The notes under the pieces: model-generated | Seen by the model: the letters and a program-made list of their open reading frames with translations, nothing else | Databases searched by the model: none | Told to the model about the DNA's origin: nothing | Origin: Anaerolineae bacterium | GTDB taxonomy: Bacteria; Chloroflexota; Anaerolineae; Aggregatilineales; Phototrophicaceae | NCBI GenBank assembly: GCA_028284565.1 | Contig: JANQRM010000149.1 | Coordinates: 1 to 5,925 of the forward strand | DNA length: 5,925 bases | Direction of reading: 5' to 3' | In this document: in pieces, positions 1 to 4,776 of the stretch | How positions within the stretch are numbered: position 1 is the first letter of the stretch | How the letters are laid out: every line of letters begins with the position of its first letter | Made by a program: the position numbers and the translations under genes

Positions 1-735
1 ATCCTCATCACCCTCAATCATGAATTGCGGACACCGCTTACACTCGTCGTTGCCTATGCCGATTTACTGAAAGACTTTGACCCCAGCAATATGAATGACA
101 CTGAACTCGTCACCTTCTTGCAAGGGGTGAATTCGGGGGCAACACGTTTACGTCGCTTGATTGAAAACTTCATCCTGCTTGTCGAGATTGATAGTGGCGA
201 TGCCAAAAAGACCTATGGTTGGCGTAAGTATAATATCCAAAGTATGAAAGATATTGCCATAGATGCCGCCCGCCAAGTCATGGGTGCAGAGACCGAGCGT
301 TGCGTGATGGATATTGCCGAGAACCTGCCCGAACTGACCGCAGACCGTGAATTTGTTACCGTGATGCTTCGTGAATTAATTGACAATGCCGTTAAGTTCT
401 CACCGGAGAACGACACCCCCATCACCATCAATATCTTTTCGGAAGGTGAACAGATGGTGCTTCAAGTCACCAACGAAGGGCGCAAAATCCCACAAAATGA
501 ATGGGAGAATATCTGGCTTCCCTTCTACCAAATTGACCGCGAACTCTACGAAGATCAAGGCTCTGGGTCTGGCTTGACGATTATTGACGGCTTGGTCGAA
601 ATTCATGGTGGCTCGCGTGATATCGTAAGCAACGAGGAAACCTCAACCTTTACCATTCGCTTGCCCTTAACCCCACCACCTGAAGCACCTGCGAAAGAGA
701 CTGTTGACGAAGCCGAAACAGAAGCGGTTGTGTAA
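1..735 (+). CDS. Sensor histidine kinase, C-terminal part (5' truncated)
   Basis: This is the catalytic half of a two-component sensor kinase, which autophosphorylates on His using ATP and passes the phosphate to a response regulator. The frame is open from base 1, so the true start lies upstream; a TTG at 25 is only an internal Leu codon. Seen: H-box NHELRTPLT with the phospho-acceptor His at codon 7; HisKA dimerisation helices to about codon 65; N-box ELIDNAVKFSP around codons 125-135; a G1-like stretch TNEGRKIP near codons 157-164; F-box-like LPFYQID; and G2 box GSGSGLTII near codons 187-195. The protein ends in a Pro/Glu/Ala-rich tail after codon 220. One oddity is that G1 has Asn where the family normally has the adenine-contacting Asp (DxGxG). 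Sensor domains and the partner regulator are outside the window, so the stimulus is unknown. A hairpin at 809-830 probably ends the transcript. Confidence 0.95.
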   Translation: MLITLNHELRTPLTLVVAYADLLKDFDPSNMNDTELVTFLQGVNSGATRLRRLIENFILLVEIDSGDAKKTYGWRKYNIQSMKDIAIDAARQVMGAETERCVMDIAENLPELTADREFVTVMLRELIDNAVKFSPENDTPITINIFSEGEQMVLQVTNEGRKIPQNEWENIWLPFYQIDRELYEDQGSGSGLTIIDGLVEIHGGSRDIVSNEETSTFTIRLPLTPPPEAPAKETVDEAETEAVV

Positions 736-762
736 TCCGCAGGTTAGCCAACTTAGGAATTC

Positions 763-782
763 ACGTCACCGACTGTTGACGT
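763..782. repeat. Inverted repeat ACGTCA-N8-TGACGT, possible operator
   Basis: Perfect 6-bp inverted repeat, ACGTCA at 763-768 and TGACGT at 777-782, with an 8-bp spacer. The right arm overlaps a TTGACG -35-like hexamer, so binding there could control the MOSC gene. No T-tract follows, so it is not a terminator. That it is an operator is inference; a repeat this short could arise by chance. Confidence 0.3.
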
Positions 783-805
783 TACAATCCCATACACAAT
801 ACAAA
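776..805 (+). promoter_or_regulatory. Possible sigma70-type promoter for the MOSC gene
   Basis: A -35-like TTGACG at 776-781 (five of six consensus bases) is followed after 18 bp by a weak -10-like TACAAA at 800-805 (four of six). If used, transcription would begin around 811-813, at or inside the hairpin at 809-830, which would then form the very 5' end of the mRNA. The -10 is weak, so confidence is low. Confidence 0.3.
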
Positions 806-808
806 TCC

Positions 809-837
809 AACCTCTGCTAACGCGGAGGTTTTCTATT
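809..837 (+). terminator. Rho-independent terminator-like hairpin after the histidine kinase
   Basis: AACCTCTGC (809-817) pairs with GCGGAGGTT (822-830) across the four-base loop TAAC. This gives a 9-bp stem with one T-G wobble, followed by TTCTATT so that the 3' side reads TTTTCTATT. Form and position, 74 bp after the kinase stop, fit an intrinsic terminator. The 3' arm also contains GGAGG (824-828), which has Shine-Dalgarno character and good spacing to the ATG at 838, so the hairpin could instead, or also, mask a ribosome binding site. Confidence 0.6.
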
Positions 838-861
838 ATGGAGACGCTATCTGATGTCTGA
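838..861 (+). other. Possible seven-codon leader ORF overlapping the MOSC start
   Basis: An ATG at 838 lies nine bases after GGAGG (824-828) and opens a short frame reading METLSDV, with TGA at 859-861. The stop overlaps the start region of the MOSC gene, whose ATG is at 854. The arrangement would permit translational coupling, since ribosomes ending at 861 are next to the 854 start. It may equally be a by-product of the terminator sequence. Confidence 0.25.
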
Positions 862-1501
862 ACTCCTGTCCATCAATGTATCCTTGCCCAAAACCATTCC
901 CTATCGTGATGCTGAGATGACCACGGGCATTTACAAAGAACCCGTTCAAGGTCCCGTCATGTTGCATGAGTTGAATCTGGATGGTGACGGACAAGCGGAT
1001 TTGAAAGCGCATGGGGGTATCTATAAAGCGGTCTACGTGTATAGTCACGATCACTATGCATATTGGGCAAACGAACTGGGACGCAGCGATTTTCAATACG
1101 GACAGTTTGGGGAAAATTTTACCGTCTCTGGCATGTTAGAAACGGAGGTTTATATTGGCGATGTGTTTGCGGTTGGCGATGCGCGTGTGCAAGTGACTCA
1201 ACCGCGTGTACCCTGTTTCAAGTTAGCACATAAGATGGGCGACAACCGCTTTCAGAAACAATTCTTGCAAAGTCACCGCGTCGGGTTTTATCTACGAGTA
1301 TTGCAAGAAGGCATGGTCGAAGCGGGGCAGACGCTGACTTTAGTCGAACAAGCGGATGTGAAAATATCCGTGCATGCCATCAACCATTTGCTCTATACAG
1401 ACGGCAAGAACGCAGACCTCGCACGACAAGCCCTACAAGTAGAAGCCTTATCACCGGGTTGGGTGGGTTCGATGATAAAAATTGTCGAAAAGTATGGCTA
1501 G
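854..1501 (+). CDS. MOSC domain-containing protein, YiiM-like
   Basis: This protein of 215 residues resembles the YiiM family: a MOSC beta-barrel that carries molybdenum cofactor, followed by a small helical '3-alpha' domain. Seen: KAHGGIYKAVYVYS (51-64), GQFGENFTV (83-91), the barrel segment VYIGDVFAVGDARVQVTQPR, then PCFKLA with Cys121 at the position of the conserved cofactor-sulfur-linked cysteine. The C-terminal part (about 170-212, ISVHAINHLLY then QALQVEALSPGWVGSMI) matches the 3-alpha region. Length fits YiiM (about 220 residues). From family knowledge, E. coli YiiM and its relatives reduce N-hydroxylated bases such as 6-N-hydroxylaminopurine; the substrate here is unproven. The ATG at 854 is chosen because GGAG at 840-843 lies ten bases upstream and the family N terminus aligns there. 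It is likely a soluble cytoplasmic protein. It converges with the acidic gene on the other strand, with 9 bp between stops and no visible terminator. Confidence 0.93.
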   Translation: MSELLSINVSLPKTIPYRDAEMTTGIYKEPVQGPVMLHELNLDGDGQADLKAHGGIYKAVYVYSHDHYAYWANELGRSDFQYGQFGENFTVSGMLETEVYIGDVFAVGDARVQVTQPRVPCFKLAHKMGDNRFQKQFLQSHRVGFYLRVLQEGMVEAGQTLTLVEQADVKISVHAINHLLYTDGKNADLARQALQVEALSPGWVGSMIKIVEKYG

Positions 1502-1510
1502 AATCATCAA

Positions 1511-1795
1511 CTACAAATTATAGTCGTCGTAGTAAGCGTCTTCGTCGTCTTCGTCGTCATCATCGAATAAATCGTCGTCATCATCATAGAGGCTCACTTC
1601 TTCGTCATCATCCTCGATGTCGTAGCCCCCATCATTCATCTCTTCATCATCGAGTTCGAGATCGTCGATATAATTTTCTTCTTCCTCTCCCTCGTCATCC
1701 TCGATGTCGTCTTCTAGCTCATCTTCATAATCTTCCAACTCGGTTTCCTCGTAGTCATAGGGTCCCCGTTGGGATGAAAAATGGGTATGGGTCAT
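1511..1795 (-). CDS. Hyperacidic small protein, unknown function
   Basis: This 94-residue protein has no family I recognise. The first 15 residues are mixed (MTHTHFSSQRGPYDY) and hold the only arginine; there is no lysine. The remaining 79 contain 50 Asp or Glu with scattered Tyr, Leu and Ile, including runs of DDDDD and DDDDEDDED, so the protein is strongly anionic and probably disordered. There is no signal peptide, membrane segment or cysteine. Asp is written with both GAT and GAC and Glu with both GAA and GAG, arguing for selection on the protein rather than plain triplet-repeat expansion. The ATG at 1795 is preferred because AAAGGTGG lies six bases upstream; a longer TTG start at 1843 has no ribosome site and overlaps pdxT. 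It follows pdxT by 31 bp on the same strand and is probably co-transcribed. It could be a nucleic-acid mimic, a chaperone-like tail protein or a metal binder; none is demonstrated. Confidence 0.75.
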   Translation of the reverse strand: MTHTHFSSQRGPYDYEETELEDYEDELEDDIEDDEGEEEENYIDDLELDDEEMNDGGYDIEDDDEEVSLYDDDDDLFDDDDEDDEDAYYDDYNL

Positions 1796-1801
1796 GTGTC
1801 G

Positions 1802-1809
1802 CCACCTTT
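1802..1809 (-). promoter_or_regulatory. Ribosome binding site of the acidic protein gene
   Basis: Read on the minus strand this is AAAGGTGG, six bases before the ATG at 1795. It decides the start of the acidic protein in favour of 1795 over the TTG at 1843, and supports the minus strand as the coding strand of a stretch that is open in both directions. Confidence 0.65.
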
Positions 1810-1826
1810 CACCGTGCGATGTTTGT

Positions 1827-2402
1827 TTATGCGTTCTTTTCAACTATAGCGCAAAAATAGCGATGCAAGCGTAAATCATCCGTTAATTCTGGATGAAAAG
1901 CGGTTGCCAACCATTGTCCTTGCCGCACCGCAACCATCCCGCCATCCTCCAACGTGGATAAAACCGCCACCGAGTCGTCAGCTTGTGTCACGAGTGGCGC
2001 GCGGATAAAAACCGCATGAAAAGGGTCATCTCCAATGACCGGAATCGTCAAGTCCGTCTCGAAGCTGTCTATCTGCCGTCCGAAGGCATTGCGATTGACT
2101 TCCATATCCATCATCCCAAGCAGGGGTTGTTCGTGGTCAGTCAATTTCTTGGCGAGGAAGATCATTCCCGCACACGTCCCCCACACAGGTTTTGATTCAG
2201 CAAAGGCTTTGAGTGGCTCGATGAGTTCATAATCCGTCGCCAGCTTACCAATCGTCGTGCTTTCGCCACCGGGTAAGATAAGCGCATCGAGTCCATCCAT
2301 ATGCTTAGGCAAGCGGACTTGTTGGGTCTCGATTCCGAGTTGGTGCAATTTCTTCTCATGTTCGATAAACGCCCCTTGAAGTGCAAGGACACCGATTTTC
2401 AT
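1827..2402 (-). CDS. pdxT: Pyridoxal 5'-phosphate synthase glutaminase subunit PdxT
   Basis: PdxT is the glutaminase of the DXP-independent vitamin B6 pathway. It hydrolyses glutamine and channels ammonia to PdxS, which makes pyridoxal phosphate from ribose 5-phosphate and glyceraldehyde 3-phosphate. All hallmarks of this class I amidotransferase are visible: N terminus KIGVLALQGAFIEH, oxyanion strand LILPGGESTT (41-50), nucleophile Cys77 in GTCAGM, the family segment EVNRNAFGRQIDSFE (101-115), and His170 and Glu172 of the triad in AFHPELT. At 191 residues it is full length. The ATG at 2402 gives the canonical N terminus, though the upstream AGAAAG (about 12 bases away) is a weak ribosome site. 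PdxS normally partners PdxT and is often encoded next to it, but it is not on either side here, so it must be elsewhere in the genome. The acidic protein gene follows 31 bp downstream. Confidence 0.97.
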   Translation of the reverse strand: MKIGVLALQGAFIEHEKKLHQLGIETQQVRLPKHMDGLDALILPGGESTTIGKLATDYELIEPLKAFAESKPVWGTCAGMIFLAKKLTDHEQPLLGMMDMEVNRNAFGRQIDSFETDLTIPVIGDDPFHAVFIRAPLVTQADDSVAVLSTLEDGGMVAVRQGQWLATAFHPELTDDLRLHRYFCAIVEKNA

Positions 2403-2433
2403 TTTGGCTTTATCTTTCTGGGTAATGACAGAT

Positions 2434-2464
2434 TGATACGTTCAAACTATGGCGAATCGTATCA
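2434..2464. repeat. Inverted repeat TGATACG-N17-CGTATCA upstream of pdxT
   Basis: Perfect 7-bp arms at 2434-2440 and 2458-2464 are separated by 17 bp, 32 bp before the pdxT start. The right arm overlaps the candidate -10 at 2461-2466, as a repressor site would. A pair of 7-mers at such spacing can occur by chance in a gap of about 200 bp, so the operator role is only a suggestion. Confidence 0.25.
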
Positions 2465-2491
2465 TAAAATCCTGTGTTTGTGGGATTGCAA
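2461..2491 (-). promoter_or_regulatory. Weak promoter candidate for pdxT
   Basis: Minus strand: TTGCAA (2486-2491) resembles a -35, and TATGAT (2461-2466) resembles a -10 with five of six consensus bases. The 19-bp spacer is longer than ideal. The rest of the 2403-2616 gap shows no gene, no RNA structure I recognise and no clear terminator for the pentapeptide gene upstream. Confidence 0.3.
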
Positions 2492-2616
2492 TGGTATGCA
2501 TAGGGCAACACATTTTCACACCCAATTCAACTTCTGAATAGTCAATCTATCTCAAAAAAGTTGCAAGCTTTAATACAAAACAAGGCAATGTAGGGGTATA
2601 CAGCTGTACGCCATTA

Positions 2617-3498
2617 CTACTCATCATCTTTCACATCAGGTCGCCAGAAGTCGGGATGATGGGGGTCGGTGAAGCGGGTCATGTCCGTGTCAGGTGTCCA
2701 TTTGTTGCCATCAGGGAGGATGGTAATAATTTTGGCTCGAAGTATTTCCTCTTCTAAAATAATGTTGTCAAGATTTACTCCTCTTAAGATTGCCTCTTCT
2801 ATGTTAGCACCTGTTAATCTTGCTCCTTGCAGATTCGCGTCTGCTAAGTGAGCATGATACAAGTTTACACTTCTTAGGTCCGCTCCTAGGAGATTTGAAC
2901 CTAATAAAAATGCCTTTCTTAAGTTTGCATCCATGAGATATGCATATTGTAGGTTTGCCGCCGGTATATTCGCCCTTGTTAAGTTTGCCAACAACAAATC
3001 CGCCCTTTGAAGGTTAGCTTGCCTTAAATTTGCATTTTGCAGGTTTGCTTTGCGTAAGTTTGCATTTTGCAGGTTTGTACTATCTAAGTATGCTTGTTGT
3101 AGATTCGCATTTTCCAAGTAAGCCTTTTGGAGGTTAGCATTCCATAAGTTTGCTCGTTGGAGCAAGCCTGTGTCTCCCGTAAGCCAACCTTCTGTGCGTA
3201 ACCAATTTATTGCTAATCTAGCAGTTTCGTTAGAGCGACTGCCTGCTTCTCGCACCAAGCGTTTTTTAAGATTTTCCATGTCGCGTCGCTGATAGAAGAA
3301 GTCGAGGATGCCGACGGTGGCGATGATGCTCATGATTTCGGTGTAGAGGTTGGTCATGTACCCTTCATCCGATGCGAAGATGAAGCCGCCAATCACCACG
3401 CCGACGATAAAGGGCAAGGCACGTCGGGCAAGGATGTAGAAATCTTTGTAGTCTTTCCAGATTTGGCGTTGGTTGGCGAAGATGTCGGTTGTGGTCAT
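2617..3498 (-). CDS. Membrane pentapeptide-repeat protein
   Basis: This 293-residue protein begins with a short cytoplasmic-looking segment and two hydrophobic helices (about 27-43, ALPFIVGVVIGGFIFAS, and 54-69, IMSIIATVGILDFFY). A charged linker follows (70-85, with QRRDMENLKKR), then 27 uninterrupted pentapeptides of the A(N/D)LXX type from residue 116 to 250. Such repeats fold into a right-handed four-sided beta helix, here nearly seven coils. The tail has LPDGNKW, RFTDPHHPDFWRP and an acidic end. It is inferred to be an inner-membrane protein with the repeat helix on one face of the membrane; its function is unknown, since pentapeptide proteins range from gyrase-protecting DNA mimics to scaffolds. 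The ATG at 3498 has AGGAG 13 bases upstream, a long spacing. The repeat-coding stretch is far more AT-rich than both ends of the gene. It lies 80 bp downstream of the DUF433-like gene. Confidence 0.92.
   Translation of the reverse strand: MTTTDIFANQRQIWKDYKDFYILARRALPFIVGVVIGGFIFASDEGYMTNLYTEIMSIIATVGILDFFYQRRDMENLKKRLVREAGSRSNETARLAINWLRTEGWLTGDTGLLQRANLWNANLQKAYLENANLQQAYLDSTNLQNANLRKANLQNANLRQANLQRADLLLANLTRANIPAANLQYAYLMDANLRKAFLLGSNLLGADLRSVNLYHAHLADANLQGARLTGANIEEAILRGVNLDNIILEEEILRAKIITILPDGNKWTPDTDMTRFTDPHHPDFWRPDVKDDE
2749..3153 (-). repeat. 15-bp-periodic coding array for 27 pentapeptides
   Basis: The 405 bp are 27 units of 15 bp, each encoding one A(N/D)LXX pentapeptide, mostly using GCA for Ala and AAC for Asn. 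Units have mostly diverged, but a 19-base block, TTTGCATTTTGCAGGTTTG on the plus strand, is identical at 3029-3047 and 3059-3077. This indicates a duplication of two units (30 bp). GC counted by hand is about 35-43% in lines within the array, against 53-62% in the gene's two ends. Confidence 0.85.
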
Positions 3499-3578
3499 GA
3501 GATGAGGTCTGCTCCTGTGGTATCTGCCTATGCTAAGCGTAACATACGACAGAGCAGGATTATCTGTATCGTAGCGTT

Positions 3579-3836
3579 TCAGCTGTTCTTGATTTCGTGC
3601 AGCCGTTGGCGTATTTGATCAATTTGGTTACGTGTGACATCCATCTCACCTAAGTCAATCGCCTCAGCATCTTGAAGTGCTTGCTTGATTCCCACACGAT
3701 TATCTTCATAGAAAGACATTGCCGCATAAACCCCACCTAAGCTGATATCGTAGTGTTCAGCAGCATATTCTGGACTCTCGATAAACGCCAAATTTGCTAC
3801 CAGATAGGCTTTGGCAGGACGCTCGGTTAAGCGCAC
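3579..3836 (-). CDS. DUF433-like small protein, 5' end probably frameshifted
   Basis: The readable frame gives 85 residues from a GTG at 3836. The core SPEYAAEHYDISLGGVYAAMSFYEDNR resembles the helix-turn-helix-like half of DUF433, a family of small antitoxin-like proteins (often beside DUF5615 PIN-like toxins). A helical, charged tail follows (IDQIRQRLHEIKNS). The GTG has no ribosome site and is unlikely to be the true start. The same frame continues open upstream to 3902 and reads YKTHIQVKEGQSPADVR, plausible protein sequence, while the best start, ATG 3892 with AAGGAG six bases upstream, is in another frame. Adding one A to the AAAA run (minus strand, 3878-3875) would join the two into a protein of about 104 residues. 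It is therefore either a sequencing or natural frameshift, or a -1 slip. The gene lies 16 bp (from ATG 3892) after the membrane-anchored gene; no toxin partner is adjacent. Family assignment is moderate. Confidence 0.65.
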   Translation of the reverse strand: MRLTERPAKAYLVANLAFIESPEYAAEHYDISLGGVYAAMSFYEDNRVGIKQALQDAEAIDLGEMDVTRNQIDQIRQRLHEIKNS

Positions 3837-3892
3837 ATCTGCCGGAGATTGTCCTTCTTTGACCTGAATGTGAGTTTTGTATAGATTTCCAT
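3827..3892 (-). pseudogene. Out-of-frame 5' segment of the DUF433-like gene
   Basis: From the ATG at 3892 the frame runs 21 codons (MEIYTKLTFRSKK...) to TAA at 3829-3827, overlapping the 3836 GTG by ten bases. The first six residues, MEIYTK, would flow naturally into THIQVKEGQ of the neighbouring frame after a -1 shift at AAAA. After the shift point, the composition of the original frame looks like out-of-frame translation. I read it as the detached N terminus of the downstream gene; a genuine leader peptide with reinitiation is the alternative. Confidence 0.5.
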
Positions 3893-3898
3893 CGTATT

Positions 3899-3904
3899 CT
3901 CCTT
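3899..3904 (-). promoter_or_regulatory. Strong ribosome binding site, AAGGAG
   Basis: Minus-strand AAGGAG is six bases before the ATG at 3892 and just after the stop of the membrane-anchored gene (3909). It is among the best ribosome sites in the window, yet it serves a frame that ends after 21 codons. This is the main argument that the intended start of the DUF433-like gene is 3892. Confidence 0.7.
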
Positions 3905-3908
3905 AGTG

Positions 3909-4640
3909 TTATTCAGAGCAACCCCGAACAATCAACTCCAGCGTTTCGTCGGCAATGCGAATCTCGGAGAGGCAATAGAGGGTATCATCCACATCGAAGC
4001 GCATGTCTGCCAGAATCGCATCTCCCCGCGCGGTGAATTCATCCAACAACCCCCGAATGGGACCCTCTTCTGGAATGGCATAGGAGACCCCAGCCAAGAT
4101 AATCCCCATCGCATCAAAGCCAAGCGGTTCGTTCATGAGTGTCAACATGGCTCCTACTTCCTGCTGTAAAATGCTGACTTGAATTTGGGCATTGAGGAGC
4201 AACCCATTGGGTTGGAAATCTATCCCAGCTATCGTAAATTGGTCAGATCGGCAACCTTTGAAGACGATACGACACAGCTCTTCCGTATCTGTCTCTTGAT
4301 ATTCAATGCGTCCGATGGGATTGCCATCAACATCTATGCCGAACTCAATAGCCGTGGCGGAGGACTCCGCGCTCATTAAGATGACATCCATCTCTCCTTC
4401 GGCATAAATATGCAGTTGTTCGGGTGTATAGCTGTCGGTGACGACAACTGTATCAAAATTATCAAGCGTGGATTCAGGAGTCGCTTCGATGATATTGTCG
4501 TTCTCCTGAGGTGTAAATCCCAAGACACGCAGAGCAATGTCGGGCAAAAATTGGATTCCGAGTATTATCACTACAGCAAGTATAAGTAGGATAATCAGCC
4601 AGCGGAAGCGACGAGAGGAGGACGTTTGAGTTCGGGACAC
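3909..4640 (-). CDS. Membrane-anchored protein with four cysteines, unknown function
   Basis: This 243-residue protein is not one I recognise. The N terminus is Ser/Arg-rich (RTQTSSSRRFRW), followed by one hydrophobic helix at about 14-33 (LIILLILAVVIILGIQFL), the pattern of an uncleaved type II signal anchor. The rest is predicted to lie outside the cytoplasmic membrane. That part is acidic and looks beta-rich, with exactly four cysteines at 123, 130, 223 and 241, in ELCRIVFKGC and YCLSEI...ELIVRGC. Both pairs end in a GC preceded by a beta-like strand, which could form disulfides. The start is GTG at 4640, only three codons after an in-frame stop; there is no ribosome site, so initiation may be leaderless-like or weak. 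A TATACT -10-like box lies at 4682-4677. The gene is divergent from asnS and is followed 16 bp later by the DUF433-like gene's ATG. Confidence 0.8.
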   Translation of the reverse strand: MSRTQTSSSRRFRWLIILLILAVVIILGIQFLPDIALRVLGFTPQENDNIIEATPESTLDNFDTVVVTDSYTPEQLHIYAEGEMDVILMSAESSATAIEFGIDVDGNPIGRIEYQETDTEELCRIVFKGCRSDQFTIAGIDFQPNGLLLNAQIQVSILQQEVGAMLTLMNEPLGFDAMGIILAGVSYAIPEEGPIRGLLDEFTARGDAILADMRFDVDDTLYCLSEIRIADETLELIVRGCSE

Positions 4641-4676
4641 GGGGCATCAGCATTCGGTTAGGTCAGTCACTATCCC

Positions 4677-4682
4677 AGTATA
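4677..4682 (-). promoter_or_regulatory. Possible -10 box for the minus-strand membrane-anchored gene
   Basis: Minus-strand TATACT lies 36 bp before the GTG at 4640 and matches five of six bases of a sigma70 -10. The hexamer 17 bp further upstream (TAACTC) is a poor -35. Transcription from here would drive the gene train running leftward. Confidence 0.35.
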
Positions 4683-4730
4683 CGCAGAACCGTGCGCTTG
4701 AGTTACCCTAAAACTTCTTGGGTTGTGGCG

Positions 4731-4736
4731 TATAAT
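4731..4736 (+). promoter_or_regulatory. -10 box of the asnS promoter
   Basis: A perfect TATAAT 40 bp before the asnS GTG. No good -35 sits 16-18 bp upstream (TTGAGT at 4698 is 27 bp away). TGGGT (4719-4723) and ACCCA (4737-4741) form a short inverted repeat around the box. The resulting leader would be about 33 bases, too short for a T-box or riboswitch. Confidence 0.5.
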
Positions 4737-4763
4737 ACCCACCATGAATTCAACTCGATGACC

Positions 4764-4769
4764 AAAGGA
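4764..4769 (+). promoter_or_regulatory. Ribosome binding site of asnS
   Basis: AAAGGA lies seven bases before the GTG at 4777. It fixes that GTG as the start; an in-frame TGA at 4759-4761 rules out any earlier one, and the ATGs at 4744 and 4758 are in other frames. Confidence 0.7.
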
Positions 4770-4776
4770 CAAACTT

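Noticed and set aside
836..1096. Minus-strand ORF of 86 codons opposite the MOSC gene
   Set aside because: It is antisense to a conserved domain and has no support of its own.
1796..1843. Longer version of the acidic protein from TTG 1843
   Set aside because: It has no ribosome site, overlaps pdxT, and an excellent AAAGGTGG precedes the internal ATG at 1795.
1459..1860. Plus-strand ORF of 133 codons rich in Arg and His
   Set aside because: It is the antisense of the Asp/Glu codons of the acidic gene (GTC, ATC and TTC repeats read in another frame), overlaps the MOSC end, and has no ribosome site.
2552..2575. T-run with a weak hairpin on the minus strand after the pentapeptide gene
   Set aside because: The stem is only about four base pairs (AAAG/CTTT), too weak to call a terminator.
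2599..2608. Perfect palindrome TACAGCTGTA just past the pentapeptide stop
   Set aside because: It has no loop or T-tract for a terminator and is too short to assign to a binding protein.
2749..3153. Regular short repeats resembling a CRISPR or satellite array
   Set aside because: Period 15 bp without spacers, fully in frame with a pentapeptide-repeat protein.
4744..4776. ATG codons at 4744 and 4758 as asnS starts, or a T-box leader
   Set aside because: Both ATGs are out of frame with AsnRS, and the space between the -10 box and the start is too short for a T-box.
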